A stretch of DNA of 64,000 bases, taken from positions 744,001-808,000 of the forward strand of contig JADJWA010000001.1 of assembly GCA_016716605.1 (NCBI GenBank), given 5' to 3'. Positions 15,681 to 24,366 of this stretch are shown here, piece after piece. This DNA comes from Flavobacteriales bacterium (GTDB lineage: Bacteria > Bacteroidota > Bacteroidia > Flavobacteriales_F > PHOS-HE28). The number at the start of each line of letters is the position of its first letter. The first letter of the stretch is position 1. The notes beneath the pieces were generated by a model. That model saw nothing but the letters and a program-made list of their open reading frames with translations. It was not told the DNA's origin and ran no database searches. The position numbers were made by a program, and so were the translations under genes.

Positions 15681-17036
15681 TCAGTACCCCCCCTCGCCCC
15701 GGTACAGTTTCACCTTTCCATCCAGCTTCACCTTCAGCACCGTCATCCACTCATCGCTCACGCCTTCGGGGATGTCGATGAAGACCAGCCCCGGCACCTT
15801 GCTCCAGCTGATCTTGCCCACGACGCGGTGCTTCAATGTGGTGCCGCGCCCGACAACTTCAGCAGAGTGGATCTTGTTCACCAGCCCCTTGATCTCCACA
15901 CTGCCGCTCATGCCGTTGGCGAGGAATAGGTAGAGCGTGGTGCTGTCCGCAGAGAGCGTTGTAGGGCCGAAGAAGTGGCCGTTGGGCAGCCCGGCGCGTG
16001 CGCCATAGATCGCTTCGGCGTGTTTGCTCGTCCACCGGCCGAGATCTTCCAACCGGGAGACTTGTCCCGGCGTGAAGGTGCCGTCCTCCTTCGGTCCGAT
16101 GCCGAGCAGCAGGTTGCCGCCGTGGCCGATCACATCAGCGAAGATGTGGATGAGGTCGTGCGTGCTCTTGTAGTTGGTGTCGTATGGCTGCCATCCCCAT
16201 TGCTCGCCGAGGGTCATGCACAACTCCCATGCGGGGGCCTTCGGCGTTTCGATCGGGATGTTCTGCTCGGGCGTGGCGTAATCGCCAAAGCCCTGCAAGC
16301 GGCCGTTGATGATCGCCTTCGGATTCCTTTCCAGAATCATAGCACGCACCTTGGCCGCCTCCCATTCCTCGGCGCTGTGCTCCCAATCGCCATCGAACCA
16401 CCAGAGGTCGGGGTTCAGCTGCGTGGCGATCTCGTTGATCTGCAACTGGAAGTAATTCTGGAACTGCTTCCACCGCGCGCGATCATCCTTGATTGCATAG
16501 CGCGTGCTGTCCTTGGTGAATGCTGGGTAGTTGTAGTCCGTCCAATCAATGAGTGAGTAATAGGCACCGCACCTCAGCTTGCGCTCGCGAAGCGCGGCGA
16601 ACAACGGTGCGACCACATCCTTGCCGCAATTGAATACGTTCTCCACGGAGAGGTGTCCAGGAGCACTCCATGCCCAGTCGCCGCCTCCAACGTACGCCCG
16701 GGTGGCATACATCGCCACGCCATCATGATGCTTGGTGGTGATCACGGCGTACTTCGCGCCGCTTCGTTGGATCAGGTCGGCCCATGCGGCTGGATCGTAC
16801 TTGCGTGCGGTGAAGCCCTGAAGCTGCTTCATGTAATCCGCGTAGCCGACCTTCTTGTTGTAGAAGGCCCAGCTCTCGTCGGTGCCGTTCACACTATAGA
16901 TGCCCCAGTGGATGAAGATGCCCAGCTTGGCGTCCTGGAACCACTTGAGCTCGTGGCGGGCGGCTTCGGGCTCCTGCGAAACAGCAGATACGCCCAGCGC
17001 GCAGGCAATCGCGATTGAAGAGGCTCGCAGGCTCAT
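15681..17036 (-). CDS. Alpha-L-fucosidase, GH29 (second paralogue)
   Basis: A 451-residue protein with a signal peptide (MSLRASSIAIACALGVSAVSQ). GH29 motifs are AKLGIFIHWGIYSVNG, SGAKYAVITTKHHDGVAMYATR, TQLNPDLWWFDGDWEHS and GHGGNLLLGIGPKEDG. Asp215 in WWFDGDW is the predicted nucleophile. It differs strongly from the plus-strand GH29, which suggests a different linkage preference. The stop codons of the two converging arms abut with no spacer. It lies 3 bp after the NahK-type kinase gene and is probably cotranscribed with it. Confidence 0.9.
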   Translation of the reverse strand: MSLRASSIAIACALGVSAVSQEPEAARHELKWFQDAKLGIFIHWGIYSVNGTDESWAFYNKKVGYADYMKQLQGFTARKYDPAAWADLIQRSGAKYAVITTKHHDGVAMYATRAYVGGGDWAWSAPGHLSVENVFNCGKDVVAPLFAALRERKLRCGAYYSLIDWTDYNYPAFTKDSTRYAIKDDRARWKQFQNYFQLQINEIATQLNPDLWWFDGDWEHSAEEWEAAKVRAMILERNPKAIINGRLQGFGDYATPEQNIPIETPKAPAWELCMTLGEQWGWQPYDTNYKSTHDLIHIFADVIGHGGNLLLGIGPKEDGTFTPGQVSRLEDLGRWTSKHAEAIYGARAGLPNGHFFGPTTLSADSTTLYLFLANGMSGSVEIKGLVNKIHSAEVVGRGTTLKHRVVGKISWSKVPGLVFIDIPEGVSDEWMTVLKVKLDGKVKLYRGEGGY

Positions 17037-17039
17037 GGC

Positions 17040-18128
17040 TCAGGCGACGAGGTGCCGGATCCGATCATTCAACGGCCGCTGCAAAGCCATGTAGCGCTTG
17101 AGCAAGTGCATCTGGTTGAGCGCTCGATCGAGGTTGTGTCCTTCGCGATCGATCCGGTAATAGAGGTCACCGTGCAGGTAGTCCGTGAGGAAGCGGATGC
17201 CTTGCTCATAGATCAGCATCTGGCCGCACCAGTGCACCAATGAGCGCTCGCTCAGGCTCATCAGCGGCGCCATCTCCGTGAAATAACCCTCCACCAGCTT
17301 CTCGAATACTTCGTCATTGACTTCCGTATGCTCGGGGTTGGGATCATCCTCCGCAGCTGGTGAGATGAAGGTGCGGATCATGTCGCCCAGATCGAAGAGC
17401 GCTTTGCCCGGCATGAGCGTATCAAGGTCCACCACGCATACCGCCTCACCCGTGTCCTTGTCGAAGAGCACGTTGTTCACCTTGGTGTCGTTGTGCGTGA
17501 TCCGCGTGCGCACCTCGGGGTCCATCATGGTCACCTTGAACTCATCGACGATGCCGGCATTGCTCAGGAAGTGGTTGATGGCCTCGCGCGCGCGGTCCTT
17601 GCGCTCAATGGACGCATTCCGCACCGCGCCCTGGAACACCTCGAACCGTGCGCCGAGGTCATGGAATTCAGGTATGATGACCTTGAACGCCCCCACGTAC
17701 ACGCCTTCGAGGTTCCGGGTGAGCCTGCCGAACTGCTGTGCCGCGCCATAGGCCTGCTGGGGCGAAACGGCTCCATCGAAGCTCACCGTGTTCGGGAAGA
17801 AGGGGAACACGCGCCATGCGCCGATCTCCGGGCTCATGAAGAGGTCGCGGCCATCGGTGGCGCGCAGCCCGCGCATGAAGCGGTACTCCGGATGATGGTT
17901 GCGCAGGTGCTCGGCCGCCAGGTAGTTGTTGTAGGCGATGAGCTGTGGCTGCCTGAACACGGTGGTATTCACCTGCTGCAGGATCCAATGGTCGCTGCCA
18001 TGCCGGTTGCGCAGCAGGTAGGTCTGGTTGATCAGGCCCTTTCCGAATGGCGCGCAATCGTGACCGTTCAGCTCAATGCCGAAGGCGGCGCAGATGGTGC
18101 CGAGCACCGAAGGCCGATTCTCGCTCAT
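17040..18128 (-). CDS. NahK-type N-acetylhexosamine 1-kinase (APH fold)
   Basis: A 362-residue cytoplasmic kinase of the aminoglycoside phosphotransferase fold. Seen motifs: FGKGLINQTYLL (nucleotide region), the catalytic loop RITHNDTKVNNVLFD with Asp and Asn, and the metal loop VVDLDTLMPGKALFDLGDMIRT. This motif set, with a nucleotidyltransferase directly upstream, matches N-acetylhexosamine 1-kinases that make GlcNAc-1-P or GalNAc-1-P. It overlaps the nucleotidyltransferase by 4 bp. Other sugar or choline kinases of the same fold cannot be excluded. Confidence 0.75.
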   Translation of the reverse strand: MSENRPSVLGTICAAFGIELNGHDCAPFGKGLINQTYLLRNRHGSDHWILQQVNTTVFRQPQLIAYNNYLAAEHLRNHHPEYRFMRGLRATDGRDLFMSPEIGAWRVFPFFPNTVSFDGAVSPQQAYGAAQQFGRLTRNLEGVYVGAFKVIIPEFHDLGARFEVFQGAVRNASIERKDRAREAINHFLSNAGIVDEFKVTMMDPEVRTRITHNDTKVNNVLFDKDTGEAVCVVDLDTLMPGKALFDLGDMIRTFISPAAEDDPNPEHTEVNDEVFEKLVEGYFTEMAPLMSLSERSLVHWCGQMLIYEQGIRFLTDYLHGDLYYRIDREGHNLDRALNQMHLLKRYMALQRPLNDRIRHLVA

Positions 18129-18910
18129 GCGTCTTGGGCCAGGGTCCGCCGCACAAGGTCGGCATCGGCGGCGAAGGTGAGGCCATGCCAGGCATCGGGC
18201 GTTCGCAGCACACGGAATGCTTGGCCAGCCTCCAAGGCGCGCTGCACAGCCTGGGGCAAACCCGTCTCGGTCGCTGGCCCGGGCGCCCTGCCATTGTTCA
18301 TCTCCTCAAGCAGGGTACCGAAACGTTCACGGAATACCCACAGATTCATGCTCACAGGCATTTCCGATCTCCTCGTGCGCCCGTTCTCATCTCGGATCTC
18401 GCCATCGGTATCGCGCCAGAGCCCGATCACTTCTTCGATGCCGACCAACCGGTCGTCCTCGTTCCTGCAAGCCGCGCGATTCACCGGCCCGCTCGGGGAA
18501 AGCGTACGGCCCAGATCGAAGGCTACCAATGCATGCTCTTCCGCGAGGCCATCGCGCGCATGCTCCATGGCGATGCGCATCGACTCACGCCCATAGAGGT
18601 CATCGGCGTTCGCCACGACGCAGGTCCCTGCGGTGCGCATCATGCCCACCATGGCCGCATGGCCGGTGCCCAGCGGCTCGGCCTGCACCACGACCTTCAC
18701 GAGCGTGTTGCTGCGGTAACGTTCCCGGGCCATGTCGGCATGGCTGGGCCGTACCACGATCCACGCCCCTTCGCAGCCGAAGGCGAATGCATTGCGAAGT
18801 GTGATGTCTAGCACCGCTTCGCCCTTGGGTCCTACCGGCTCCCATTGCTTGGGCCTGCCGAAGCGCGTGCTGCTGCCGGCGGCGAGGATCACGAGTGAGG
18901 CGGTGCGCAT
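18125..18910 (-). CDS. Sugar-1-phosphate nucleotidyltransferase
   Basis: A 261-residue NTP transferase. The N-terminus carries the signature LVILAAGSSTRFGRPKQ and the segment GEAVLDITLRNAF. The metal-binding region is CVVANADDLYG. It probably transfers a nucleotide to the hexosamine-1-phosphate made by the neighbouring kinase, giving a UDP- or GDP-sugar. The start at 18910 (MRTASLVILAAG) fits the family; a longer read to 18961 adds 17 polar residues. GATCTTCG lies about 20 bases upstream of this ATG as a weak -7 candidate. Confidence 0.8.
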   Translation of the reverse strand: MRTASLVILAAGSSTRFGRPKQWEPVGPKGEAVLDITLRNAFAFGCEGAWIVVRPSHADMARERYRSNTLVKVVVQAEPLGTGHAAMVGMMRTAGTCVVANADDLYGRESMRIAMEHARDGLAEEHALVAFDLGRTLSPSGPVNRAACRNEDDRLVGIEEVIGLWRDTDGEIRDENGRTRRSEMPVSMNLWVFRERFGTLLEEMNNGRAPGPATETGLPQAVQRALEAGQAFRVLRTPDAWHGLTFAADADLVRRTLAQDA

Positions 18911-18979
18911 GCGGTGATCGGCGGGTGGACGGTGCGAAGATCCGGCGATCGCCATCTTCACGGCCCCTATGGGAATTGC

Positions 18980-20773
18980 ATGCGCAAGCTCACCCCTTCA
19001 CTGATTGTCGTGCTGGCTGTCGTTGCGCTGAATGCGGCCATCAGCGTGCGCGGCCTCTGGCCCGGAACTGCGGCCGGTCTTGCCGATGCCGTGGTGCGCA
19101 GCGATGTGAAAGGGTACTACGGCTACCTGCAGGCGCTATTCATCCGCAAGGACCTCGGGCGCGAGCAGCCCGTGTGGGAATATGTTCGGCACACGCCCAC
19201 CGGCACATTGAACAAGTACTACTGCGGCACTGCGGTGATGATGGCTCCTTGGTTCCTCATCGGGCACGACATCGCCTTGGGTGATCCGAAGGCTCCTCGT
19301 GATGGCTTGAGCGTGCATGAGATGCGGGCCATCAGCATCGGGGCCTGGTGCTATCTGCTCATCGGCCTCCTGGCCATTCGCGCTCTGCTCCGGCGCATGG
19401 CATTCGCCGAGGGCACCGTCGCGTGGGTCCTTATCGCCATCGGCTTCGGCACTCAGCTCATGCAGTACAGCGCGCTGCAGCCGGGCTGGTCGCATGTGTA
19501 CTCCTTCAGCGCGGTGAGCCTCTTCCTGCTCACCGCCCATCGTTTCGCAACGGCCCGATCGGTCCGGTGGCTCGTAGCGGCTGCAGCATTGCTGGGGCTC
19601 ATCGTCCTCATCCGCCCGGTGAACGGATTGGTGCTGCTCGCATTGCCTGTTGTATTGGGCGATGCCTGGCAGGATGCGTTGAGGCGTGCGGTCCAGCATC
19701 CGCTGATCCTCGTGATCGCCGTTATCGCCTGCGGAGCGGTGGTCTCCATTCAGCCCTTGCTCTGGTACGCGCAGATCGGCAAGTGGTACGCGTACGGCTA
19801 CACCGGAGAAGGCTTCCATTGGGACCGGCCCGAAGCGCTGAAGGTGCTATTCGGCTTCCGTCGCGGCCTCTTCCTGTGGACGCCCGTGCTTCTGCTCGCC
19901 CTGTTCGGCATGGGGTGGCTGCTGCTGAAGGACCGGGCTCGTGGCATCGGCATGCTGCTCTATTGGGCCGCGAACCTCTATGTGATCAGCGCTTGGTGGA
20001 TCTGGTACTATGGCAGCGGCTTCGGCAGTCGCGTGTTCGTGGATCATTATCCCGTGCTCGCCATGCCGATGGCCTTCGTGCTGCAGGCGGCGACCAAGCG
20101 CGGGCTGCTCTTCGCCCGAGGATTCATCGCACTCTGCTGCGCGCTGCTGCTCTTCCAGATGTGGCAGTACAGCGCGGGCATCTTGCATCCGGAGAGCATG
20201 GACCGCGTGAAGTACGCGTACGCCTTTCTCCGGTGGGACGACAGCTATCGCCATGCGCTCGGCGGCAATTACCAAGAACCGCCCTTCAGCCCGAATGGCA
20301 TGAGCGTGGTGCTCGAGGAGAGCTGCGACTTCGAGCATGCCTGCGCGCATTGGGGCGGCGGTGCCATACGGAGCCGGCACGATGCCTACAGCGGGGGGAA
20401 CGCCGCTGTTTTCGATGGAAGCGATGAGTACGGCCTGCAGTTCGAGGCGGGCACGGATGAATTACCAGCCGGACGCGCCCTCTACCTCGAAGTGGGGCTT
20501 CAGCGCCGCGAGGAGCGCAGCCTCGACGCTCACGCTCTGCTCGGCGTCACCGATGTGCGCAAGCCCGATGGCTCCGTGGCCTACTACGAACCCTTCCCCT
20601 TCAACCCGATGCCTGCGAAGCCCGGCACTTGGGAGCAGATCGAGTATCGCATCCCGGTGCCGCCTTTGGAAGAAGGCGACCGCCTCAAGTTCTACTTCTG
20701 GGACAAGGACCGCCGCTCGCGCGTGCTGATCGACGACGTGTTCGTGCGCGTGAACGCGGTCAATCCCTACTGA
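18980..20773 (+). CDS. Multi-pass glycosyltransferase-like membrane protein with C-terminal strand domain
   Basis: A 597-residue protein with about nine to ten TM segments. A GT39/GT83-like layout is suggested by the first periplasmic loop (RSDVKGYYGYLQALF) and a tract ending HYPVLAMPMAFVLQ. The last ~150 residues (from SCDFEHACAHWGGGAI) are soluble and strand-rich and resemble a carbohydrate-binding jelly roll. No family can be named with certainty. Start ATG 18980 begins the first TM (MRKLTPSLIVVLAVVALNAA). It is divergent from the nucleotidyltransferase. Confidence 0.65.
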   Translation: MRKLTPSLIVVLAVVALNAAISVRGLWPGTAAGLADAVVRSDVKGYYGYLQALFIRKDLGREQPVWEYVRHTPTGTLNKYYCGTAVMMAPWFLIGHDIALGDPKAPRDGLSVHEMRAISIGAWCYLLIGLLAIRALLRRMAFAEGTVAWVLIAIGFGTQLMQYSALQPGWSHVYSFSAVSLFLLTAHRFATARSVRWLVAAAALLGLIVLIRPVNGLVLLALPVVLGDAWQDALRRAVQHPLILVIAVIACGAVVSIQPLLWYAQIGKWYAYGYTGEGFHWDRPEALKVLFGFRRGLFLWTPVLLLALFGMGWLLLKDRARGIGMLLYWAANLYVISAWWIWYYGSGFGSRVFVDHYPVLAMPMAFVLQAATKRGLLFARGFIALCCALLLFQMWQYSAGILHPESMDRVKYAYAFLRWDDSYRHALGGNYQEPPFSPNGMSVVLEESCDFEHACAHWGGGAIRSRHDAYSGGNAAVFDGSDEYGLQFEAGTDELPAGRALYLEVGLQRREERSLDAHALLGVTDVRKPDGSVAYYEPFPFNPMPAKPGTWEQIEYRIPVPPLEEGDRLKFYFWDKDRRSRVLIDDVFVRVNAVNPY

Positions 20774-20794
20774 AAGCGCGTTGCGCCGTACGTT

Positions 20795-20825
20795 GCCCGC
20801 CTTCGCACTTCACGCTTCGGCGGGC
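20795..20825. terminator. Hairpin between membrane gene and tRNA(CAT)
   Basis: GCCCGCC (20795-20801) and GGCGGGC (20819-20825) form a perfect 7-bp GC stem with a 17-base loop. It can serve the plus-strand gene ending at 20773 or the minus-strand tRNA. No strong T-run follows on either strand. Confidence 0.45.
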
Positions 20826-20829
20826 GCTG

Positions 20830-20902
20830 TGGGCCTGGCAGGATTTGAACCTGCGACCAAGGGATTATGAGTCCCCTGCTCTGACCGCTGAGCTACAGGC
20901 CC
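20830..20902 (-). tRNA. tRNA with CAT anticodon, probably tRNA-Ile2
   Basis: On the minus strand the acceptor GGGCCTG pairs with CAGGCCC. The D arm is GCTCAG..CAGAGC, the anticodon loop CTCATAA (anticodon CAT at 20869-20867) and the T arm GGTTCAAATC. CCA is not encoded. The stretch CTCATAATC..TTGGTCGC resembles lysidine-type tRNA-Ile2 more than elongator tRNA-Met, but the two cannot be separated with certainty by eye. Confidence 0.9.
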
Positions 20903-21030
20903 GGTCATGCACCGCGCAGCATTGAAAAAAGGCCGCTGCGATGTCGGGCGCCAAATGTACCCGTGTGCTTCTTTGCCGTGTGATCCGGAAGAACCGCACG
21001 ACGGGCGCCGCCCTCGATTCCCCGCCGCGC

Positions 21031-21762
21031 ATGAAACGCCGGCGCCTGAGCTGGCGCAAGGTTGGTCTGGTGCTGCTGGTTCCCGCTGCGCTGATCGTAT
21101 TGCTCGTGCGCGCGGGCGGAAAGGAAGCCGTGCCGCCCGCGACCGCAGCGAAGGCTCCGCGGGCCGCCATGAGCTGCTCGGAGTACCCGTACAAGCATTA
21201 CAGCCCCAAGCTCAACGCGAAACTGCCTGCATACAAGCAATCGTCGGCGAAGGCGGGCATCAAGCCCTTGAAAGATGATGCCGACCTAAGCAGAGCGCTC
21301 GCTGCAGGTTCCGTGAACCTCATCCGCATTGAAAGCGACGAGCGCATCTGGGTGGCGCCCATGGATCACGGCTCGCCCTACCTCACGGCCAATGCCGCCG
21401 CCACGCTTCACGCCATCGCCAAGGACTTCAAAGCCCGCATCGCCGACACGGACCTGGCCGATGCGCGCATCCGGGTGACCAGCTTGCTGCGCACCAAGGA
21501 TGATCAGCGCAAGCTCGGCCGCGGGAACATGAACGCCACGCGCGACGAAATGGCCCCGCACACGCATGGCACCAGCATGGACCTCTCCTACATGCGATTC
21601 GTTGATCAGCAAGGCGGAATGCTCTATCTGCAAGCGTGCCAGCAGGTTTACCTGGCCGAGACGCTCGCCGAAGTGATCGCCGAGCACGCGACACGCGACA
21701 AGCGGATCCACGCCACCAAGGAGAAGCAGCAGGCGTGCTACCACATCAGCGTGTGCCGGTGA
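21031..21762 (+). CDS. DUF5715 family protein, M15-peptidase-like
   Basis: A 243-residue protein with an N-terminal membrane anchor (WRKVGLVLLVPAALIVLLV). The soluble part includes RIRVTSLLRTKDDQRKLGRGN and PHTHGTSMDLSYMRF. This pattern recalls the metal-binding SxHxxGxAxD of D-Ala-D-Ala carboxypeptidases (M15) and fits DUF5715. A cell-wall role is plausible but unproven. The ATG at 21031 is chosen for the basic-hydrophobic start. It overlaps the next gene by GTGA. Confidence 0.65.
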   Translation: MKRRRLSWRKVGLVLLVPAALIVLLVRAGGKEAVPPATAAKAPRAAMSCSEYPYKHYSPKLNAKLPAYKQSSAKAGIKPLKDDADLSRALAAGSVNLIRIESDERIWVAPMDHGSPYLTANAAATLHAIAKDFKARIADTDLADARIRVTSLLRTKDDQRKLGRGNMNATRDEMAPHTHGTSMDLSYMRFVDQQGGMLYLQACQQVYLAETLAEVIAEHATRDKRIHATKEKQQACYHISVCR

Positions 21763-22391
21763 TCATCGACACCCTGATCCTTGACCTCGGCGGCGTGCTC
21801 ATCGATGTGGACTACCATGCCACCGGGCTTCATTTCGGGTCACTCGGCATCACAGGCTTTGACGCGCTCTACTCCAAGGCTAGGCAGAGCGACCTCTTCG
21901 ACCGATTCGAGACCGGTAATCTCTCACCCCAAGGGTTCCGCGATGAAGTGCGCGCACTGCTCAGCGCGGCGCTGGCCGACACGGACATCGATGCCGGCTG
22001 GAACGCCATGCTCGGCTCGATCCCCCCGGAGCGAATCGACTTGGTGAACGAGCTGAAGCAACGCTACCAGCTGCTGCTGCTCAGCAACACCAACGCCATC
22101 CATGTGCCAGCCTTCGAGGCCATCATCGCGCGCAATCTCGGCATCCGAGATTTCCGGTCGCTCTTCCACGGCGCCTACTATAGCTGCGAGCTGGGTATGC
22201 GCAAGCCGAATGCGGACATCTTCCAGCACGTGCTGGAGCAGCATGGCGCCGATCCCGGACGAGCGCTCTTCATCGACGACAGCATCCAGCATATCATCGG
22301 CGCGCGCCATGCCGGGCTGAATGCCGAGCACCTCGAGCTTGGGAAAGAGGATGTGATCGGGATGGTGATGCGACTAGGGCTGCTCACTTGA
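21759..22391 (+). CDS. HAD-family hydrolase (HAD-IA)
   Basis: A 210-residue phosphatase-type protein. Motif I is TLILDLGGVLIDVD, with DLGG in place of DxD as in the YihX-like subgroup. Motif II is LLLLSNTN, motif III GMRKPNADIF, and motif IV ALFIDDS. The GTG start at 21759 overlaps the DUF5715 stop by 4 bp, and the frame before it is not protein-like. The substrate is unknown. The stop overlaps the convergent mce gene by 8 bp. Confidence 0.85.
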   Translation: MIIDTLILDLGGVLIDVDYHATGLHFGSLGITGFDALYSKARQSDLFDRFETGNLSPQGFRDEVRALLSAALADTDIDAGWNAMLGSIPPERIDLVNELKQRYQLLLLSNTNAIHVPAFEAIIARNLGIRDFRSLFHGAYYSCELGMRKPNADIFQHVLEQHGADPGRALFIDDSIQHIIGARHAGLNAEHLELGKEDVIGMVMRLGLLT

Positions 22392-22794
22392 TCTCCTGGC
22401 ACAGCTCCACCAGCACCCCGCCCGCGCTCTTCGGATGGATAAAGCAGACCAGCTTATTGTCGGCCCCGCGCTTGGGCTCTTCGTTCAGCAAAGCGAAGCC
22501 CTCAGCCTTCAAGCGCGCCATCTCGGCCCGGATGTCGGCCACCTCAAAGGCGATGTGGTGGATGCCCTCGCCGCGCTTCTCAATGGCCTTCGCGATGGGC
22601 CCATCGGGCCGTGTGCTCTCCAACAGCTCGATCTTGTTCAGACCCGCCTTGAAGAACGATGTGATCACGCCCTCGCTCTCCACTTCCTCGCGCTTGTAGG
22701 GCGCTTCGCCGAGCAATTTGGTGTAGAGCGCCTCGGCGCCATTCAGGTCCTTGACGGCGATGCCGATGTGCTCGATGCGGATCAGGTGGTCCAT
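22384..22794 (-). CDS. mce: Methylmalonyl-CoA epimerase
   Basis: A 136-residue vicinal-oxygen-chelate protein that interconverts (S)- and (R)-methylmalonyl-CoA in propionate metabolism. Features: RIEHIGIAVKDL (metal His), the KIELLE region, GIHHIAFEVADI (second His), and GVLVELCQ (metal Glu). Length matches the family. It is a single gene; no mutase or carboxylase subunit is nearby. Confidence 0.92.
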   Translation of the reverse strand: MDHLIRIEHIGIAVKDLNGAEALYTKLLGEAPYKREEVESEGVITSFFKAGLNKIELLESTRPDGPIAKAIEKRGEGIHHIAFEVADIRAEMARLKAEGFALLNEEPKRGADNKLVCFIHPKSAGGVLVELCQEIK

Positions 22795-22812
22795 GAGACA
22801 ATGATAGAACCA

Positions 22813-22840
22813 CGAAGCCCTCCGTTGTGGGAGGGCTTCG
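22813..22840 (-). terminator. Strong hairpin terminator
   Basis: CGAAGCCCTCC (22813-22823) pairs perfectly with GGAGGGCTTCG (22830-22840) around a 6-base loop. It lies 20 bases after the stop of the 262-residue exported protein gene on the minus strand and just upstream of mce. Confidence 0.8.
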
Positions 22841-22860
22841 AAAGTCTATTGAACGAAGGC

Positions 22861-23649
22861 TCAGCGCTTCAGGAAGCTCTCGCCTAGCTTGTTGTCGTAG
22901 TTCAGGTAGTAGAGGTCCTTTTTCAGGCCGGTGATGTCGATGCGCGAGGCATAGCCGCGCTTCACGATGTTGCCGTACTGATCATAGATCTCATAAAGCG
23001 TGTTGGCGCTGAAAACAATCTCCTCCTTCGGTTTGGGCGGGCCCCAGGTCACTGGCTGCACGCTGGGGTCGGTGAACTTCACGGCCTCACTGTAACGCGA
23101 CTTGCGGGTGAGGTCCACTTGGCGGACGCGGAAGGTGTTCTCTCCGCTGTGCGGGGTCACCTTGAAGCTGTACGTGTTCTCGCCGGGCTTGCCCACGCCG
23201 GGCACCTCGCCCACCTTCACCCACTTGTTCCAGCGCTTCTGCTCGATGATGAAGGGCAGCTCACCGGTCTCATTGGAGGTGGTGAAGCTGTAGGTGCCAT
23301 CACTGGCGATGCTCTGCTTCACGATATCGAAGGTGCTCTTGGGCTTCAGCACCTCCGGGTTGAGGATCACCGGCGTGCAGCCGTCCTTGTGGCGGATCTT
23401 CACCACGATCGCATCGCCGAGGTTCAGGCCGAAATTCTTCAGGTCGAGCTCGAAGGCACTGGAGTTGATCTCATCGGTGGCGATCTGGTCGTTCACCGTG
23501 ACCTCGAACACGCAGAAGCCCACCCCGGCCTCGGAGAAGGGATTCTGGATGAAGAGGTTCTTGCCTTGGTAATTGCCCTCAACGACGATGGTGCCCGCGA
23601 GGGCCGGTGCCGCGATCAAGGAAGCCAGAAGAGCGTAGTGAAAGCGCAT
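22861..23649 (-). CDS. Exported protein with T9SS-like C-terminal fold, function unknown
   Basis: A 262-residue protein with a signal peptide (MRFHYALLASLIAAPALA). The middle is strand-rich and contains ENTYSFKVTPHSGENTFRVRQVDL, reminiscent of fibronectin/Ig-like modules. The C-terminus (LYEIYDQYGNIVKRGYAS..IDITGLKKDLYYLNYDNK) has the rhythm of a type A sorting domain but ends GESFLKR. I recognise no named family. It is transcribed alone, with a TATCTTCG box upstream and a strong hairpin downstream. Confidence 0.75.
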   Translation of the reverse strand: MRFHYALLASLIAAPALAGTIVVEGNYQGKNLFIQNPFSEAGVGFCVFEVTVNDQIATDEINSSAFELDLKNFGLNLGDAIVVKIRHKDGCTPVILNPEVLKPKSTFDIVKQSIASDGTYSFTTSNETGELPFIIEQKRWNKWVKVGEVPGVGKPGENTYSFKVTPHSGENTFRVRQVDLTRKSRYSEAVKFTDPSVQPVTWGPPKPKEEIVFSANTLYEIYDQYGNIVKRGYASRIDITGLKKDLYYLNYDNKLGESFLKR

Positions 23650-23672
23650 GGTTCGGTGGGTGCTTCGGCTGG

Positions 23673-23680
23673 CGAAGATA
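23673..23680 (-). promoter_or_regulatory. Putative -7 box TATCTTCG
   Basis: It is identical to the box before the DUF6341-like gene and lies 23 bases before the ATG of the 262-residue exported protein. Confidence 0.5.
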
Positions 23681-23757
23681 GGCGCGGGATCATACCGCCG
23701 CTGCCGAAGGGGCGGTGTTTACGGCACCGGAGCTTGGATGTTCCATTGGCCTGAGCC

Positions 23758-24366
23758 TCAGTGCACGAAGGCCTTCGCACCGGCTTCGACCCTCAGCTCG
23801 AGGTGGTTCTCGGCCGGCGGAATGGGGCAGGAATAGCGGCCGCCATACGCGCAGTAAGGATTGTAGGCCCGGTTGAAATCCAACTCAACCTGTTTCTTGA
23901 GCGGGCCTTGCAGGTCGAGATAGCGGCCGCCGCCATAGGTCTCCTCGCCATTGGTGAGGTCGGTGAACGGAACAAAGAGATGATCGGCGTAACCCGGTTT
24001 CTTGCTCAGGTCGATGTTCCGATACACGGTGAGGCGCACTTTCCTGCCGGCTGCGGCAAAGCGCAATTGCCCAATGGCTTCGTACTGCGGCACCCGGTCG
24101 GTGGTGGTCTTCATGCCGAAGGGCTTCCCCTTCTTCGGCCTGAACGCTGCTATCACCTTGAAGCGGGCATCAGGGGCGAAGCGTTCCAATTCCGTGAACG
24201 CCTGCCGGTCCTTGGGCAATAGCGGCGAATGAGCGGAATCGCTGTACGCGGCGTTGATGCGCGACCAATAGGCCGAAAGGCTGTCAAGCCACGCTGCCTC
24301 AACGCCTTGGGCCACCATGCGTGAGGAGGCCAAGAGCGCGAACGCGAGGAGGGGGCCGCGCATCAC
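23758..24366 (-). CDS. DUF1684 domain protein, exported
   Basis: A 202-residue protein with a signal peptide (GPLLAFALLASSRMVAQG). The DUF1684 core is recognisable at the C-terminus: TYGGGRYLDL, ELDFNRAYNPYCAYGGRYSCPIPPAENHLELRVEAGAK. The function of the family is unknown. The start overlaps the upstream lipoprotein stop by 4 bp. ATG 24363 is an alternative start. Confidence 0.85.
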   Translation of the reverse strand: MMRGPLLAFALLASSRMVAQGVEAAWLDSLSAYWSRINAAYSDSAHSPLLPKDRQAFTELERFAPDARFKVIAAFRPKKGKPFGMKTTTDRVPQYEAIGQLRFAAAGRKVRLTVYRNIDLSKKPGYADHLFVPFTDLTNGEETYGGGRYLDLQGPLKKQVELDFNRAYNPYCAYGGRYSCPIPPAENHLELRVEAGAKAFVH

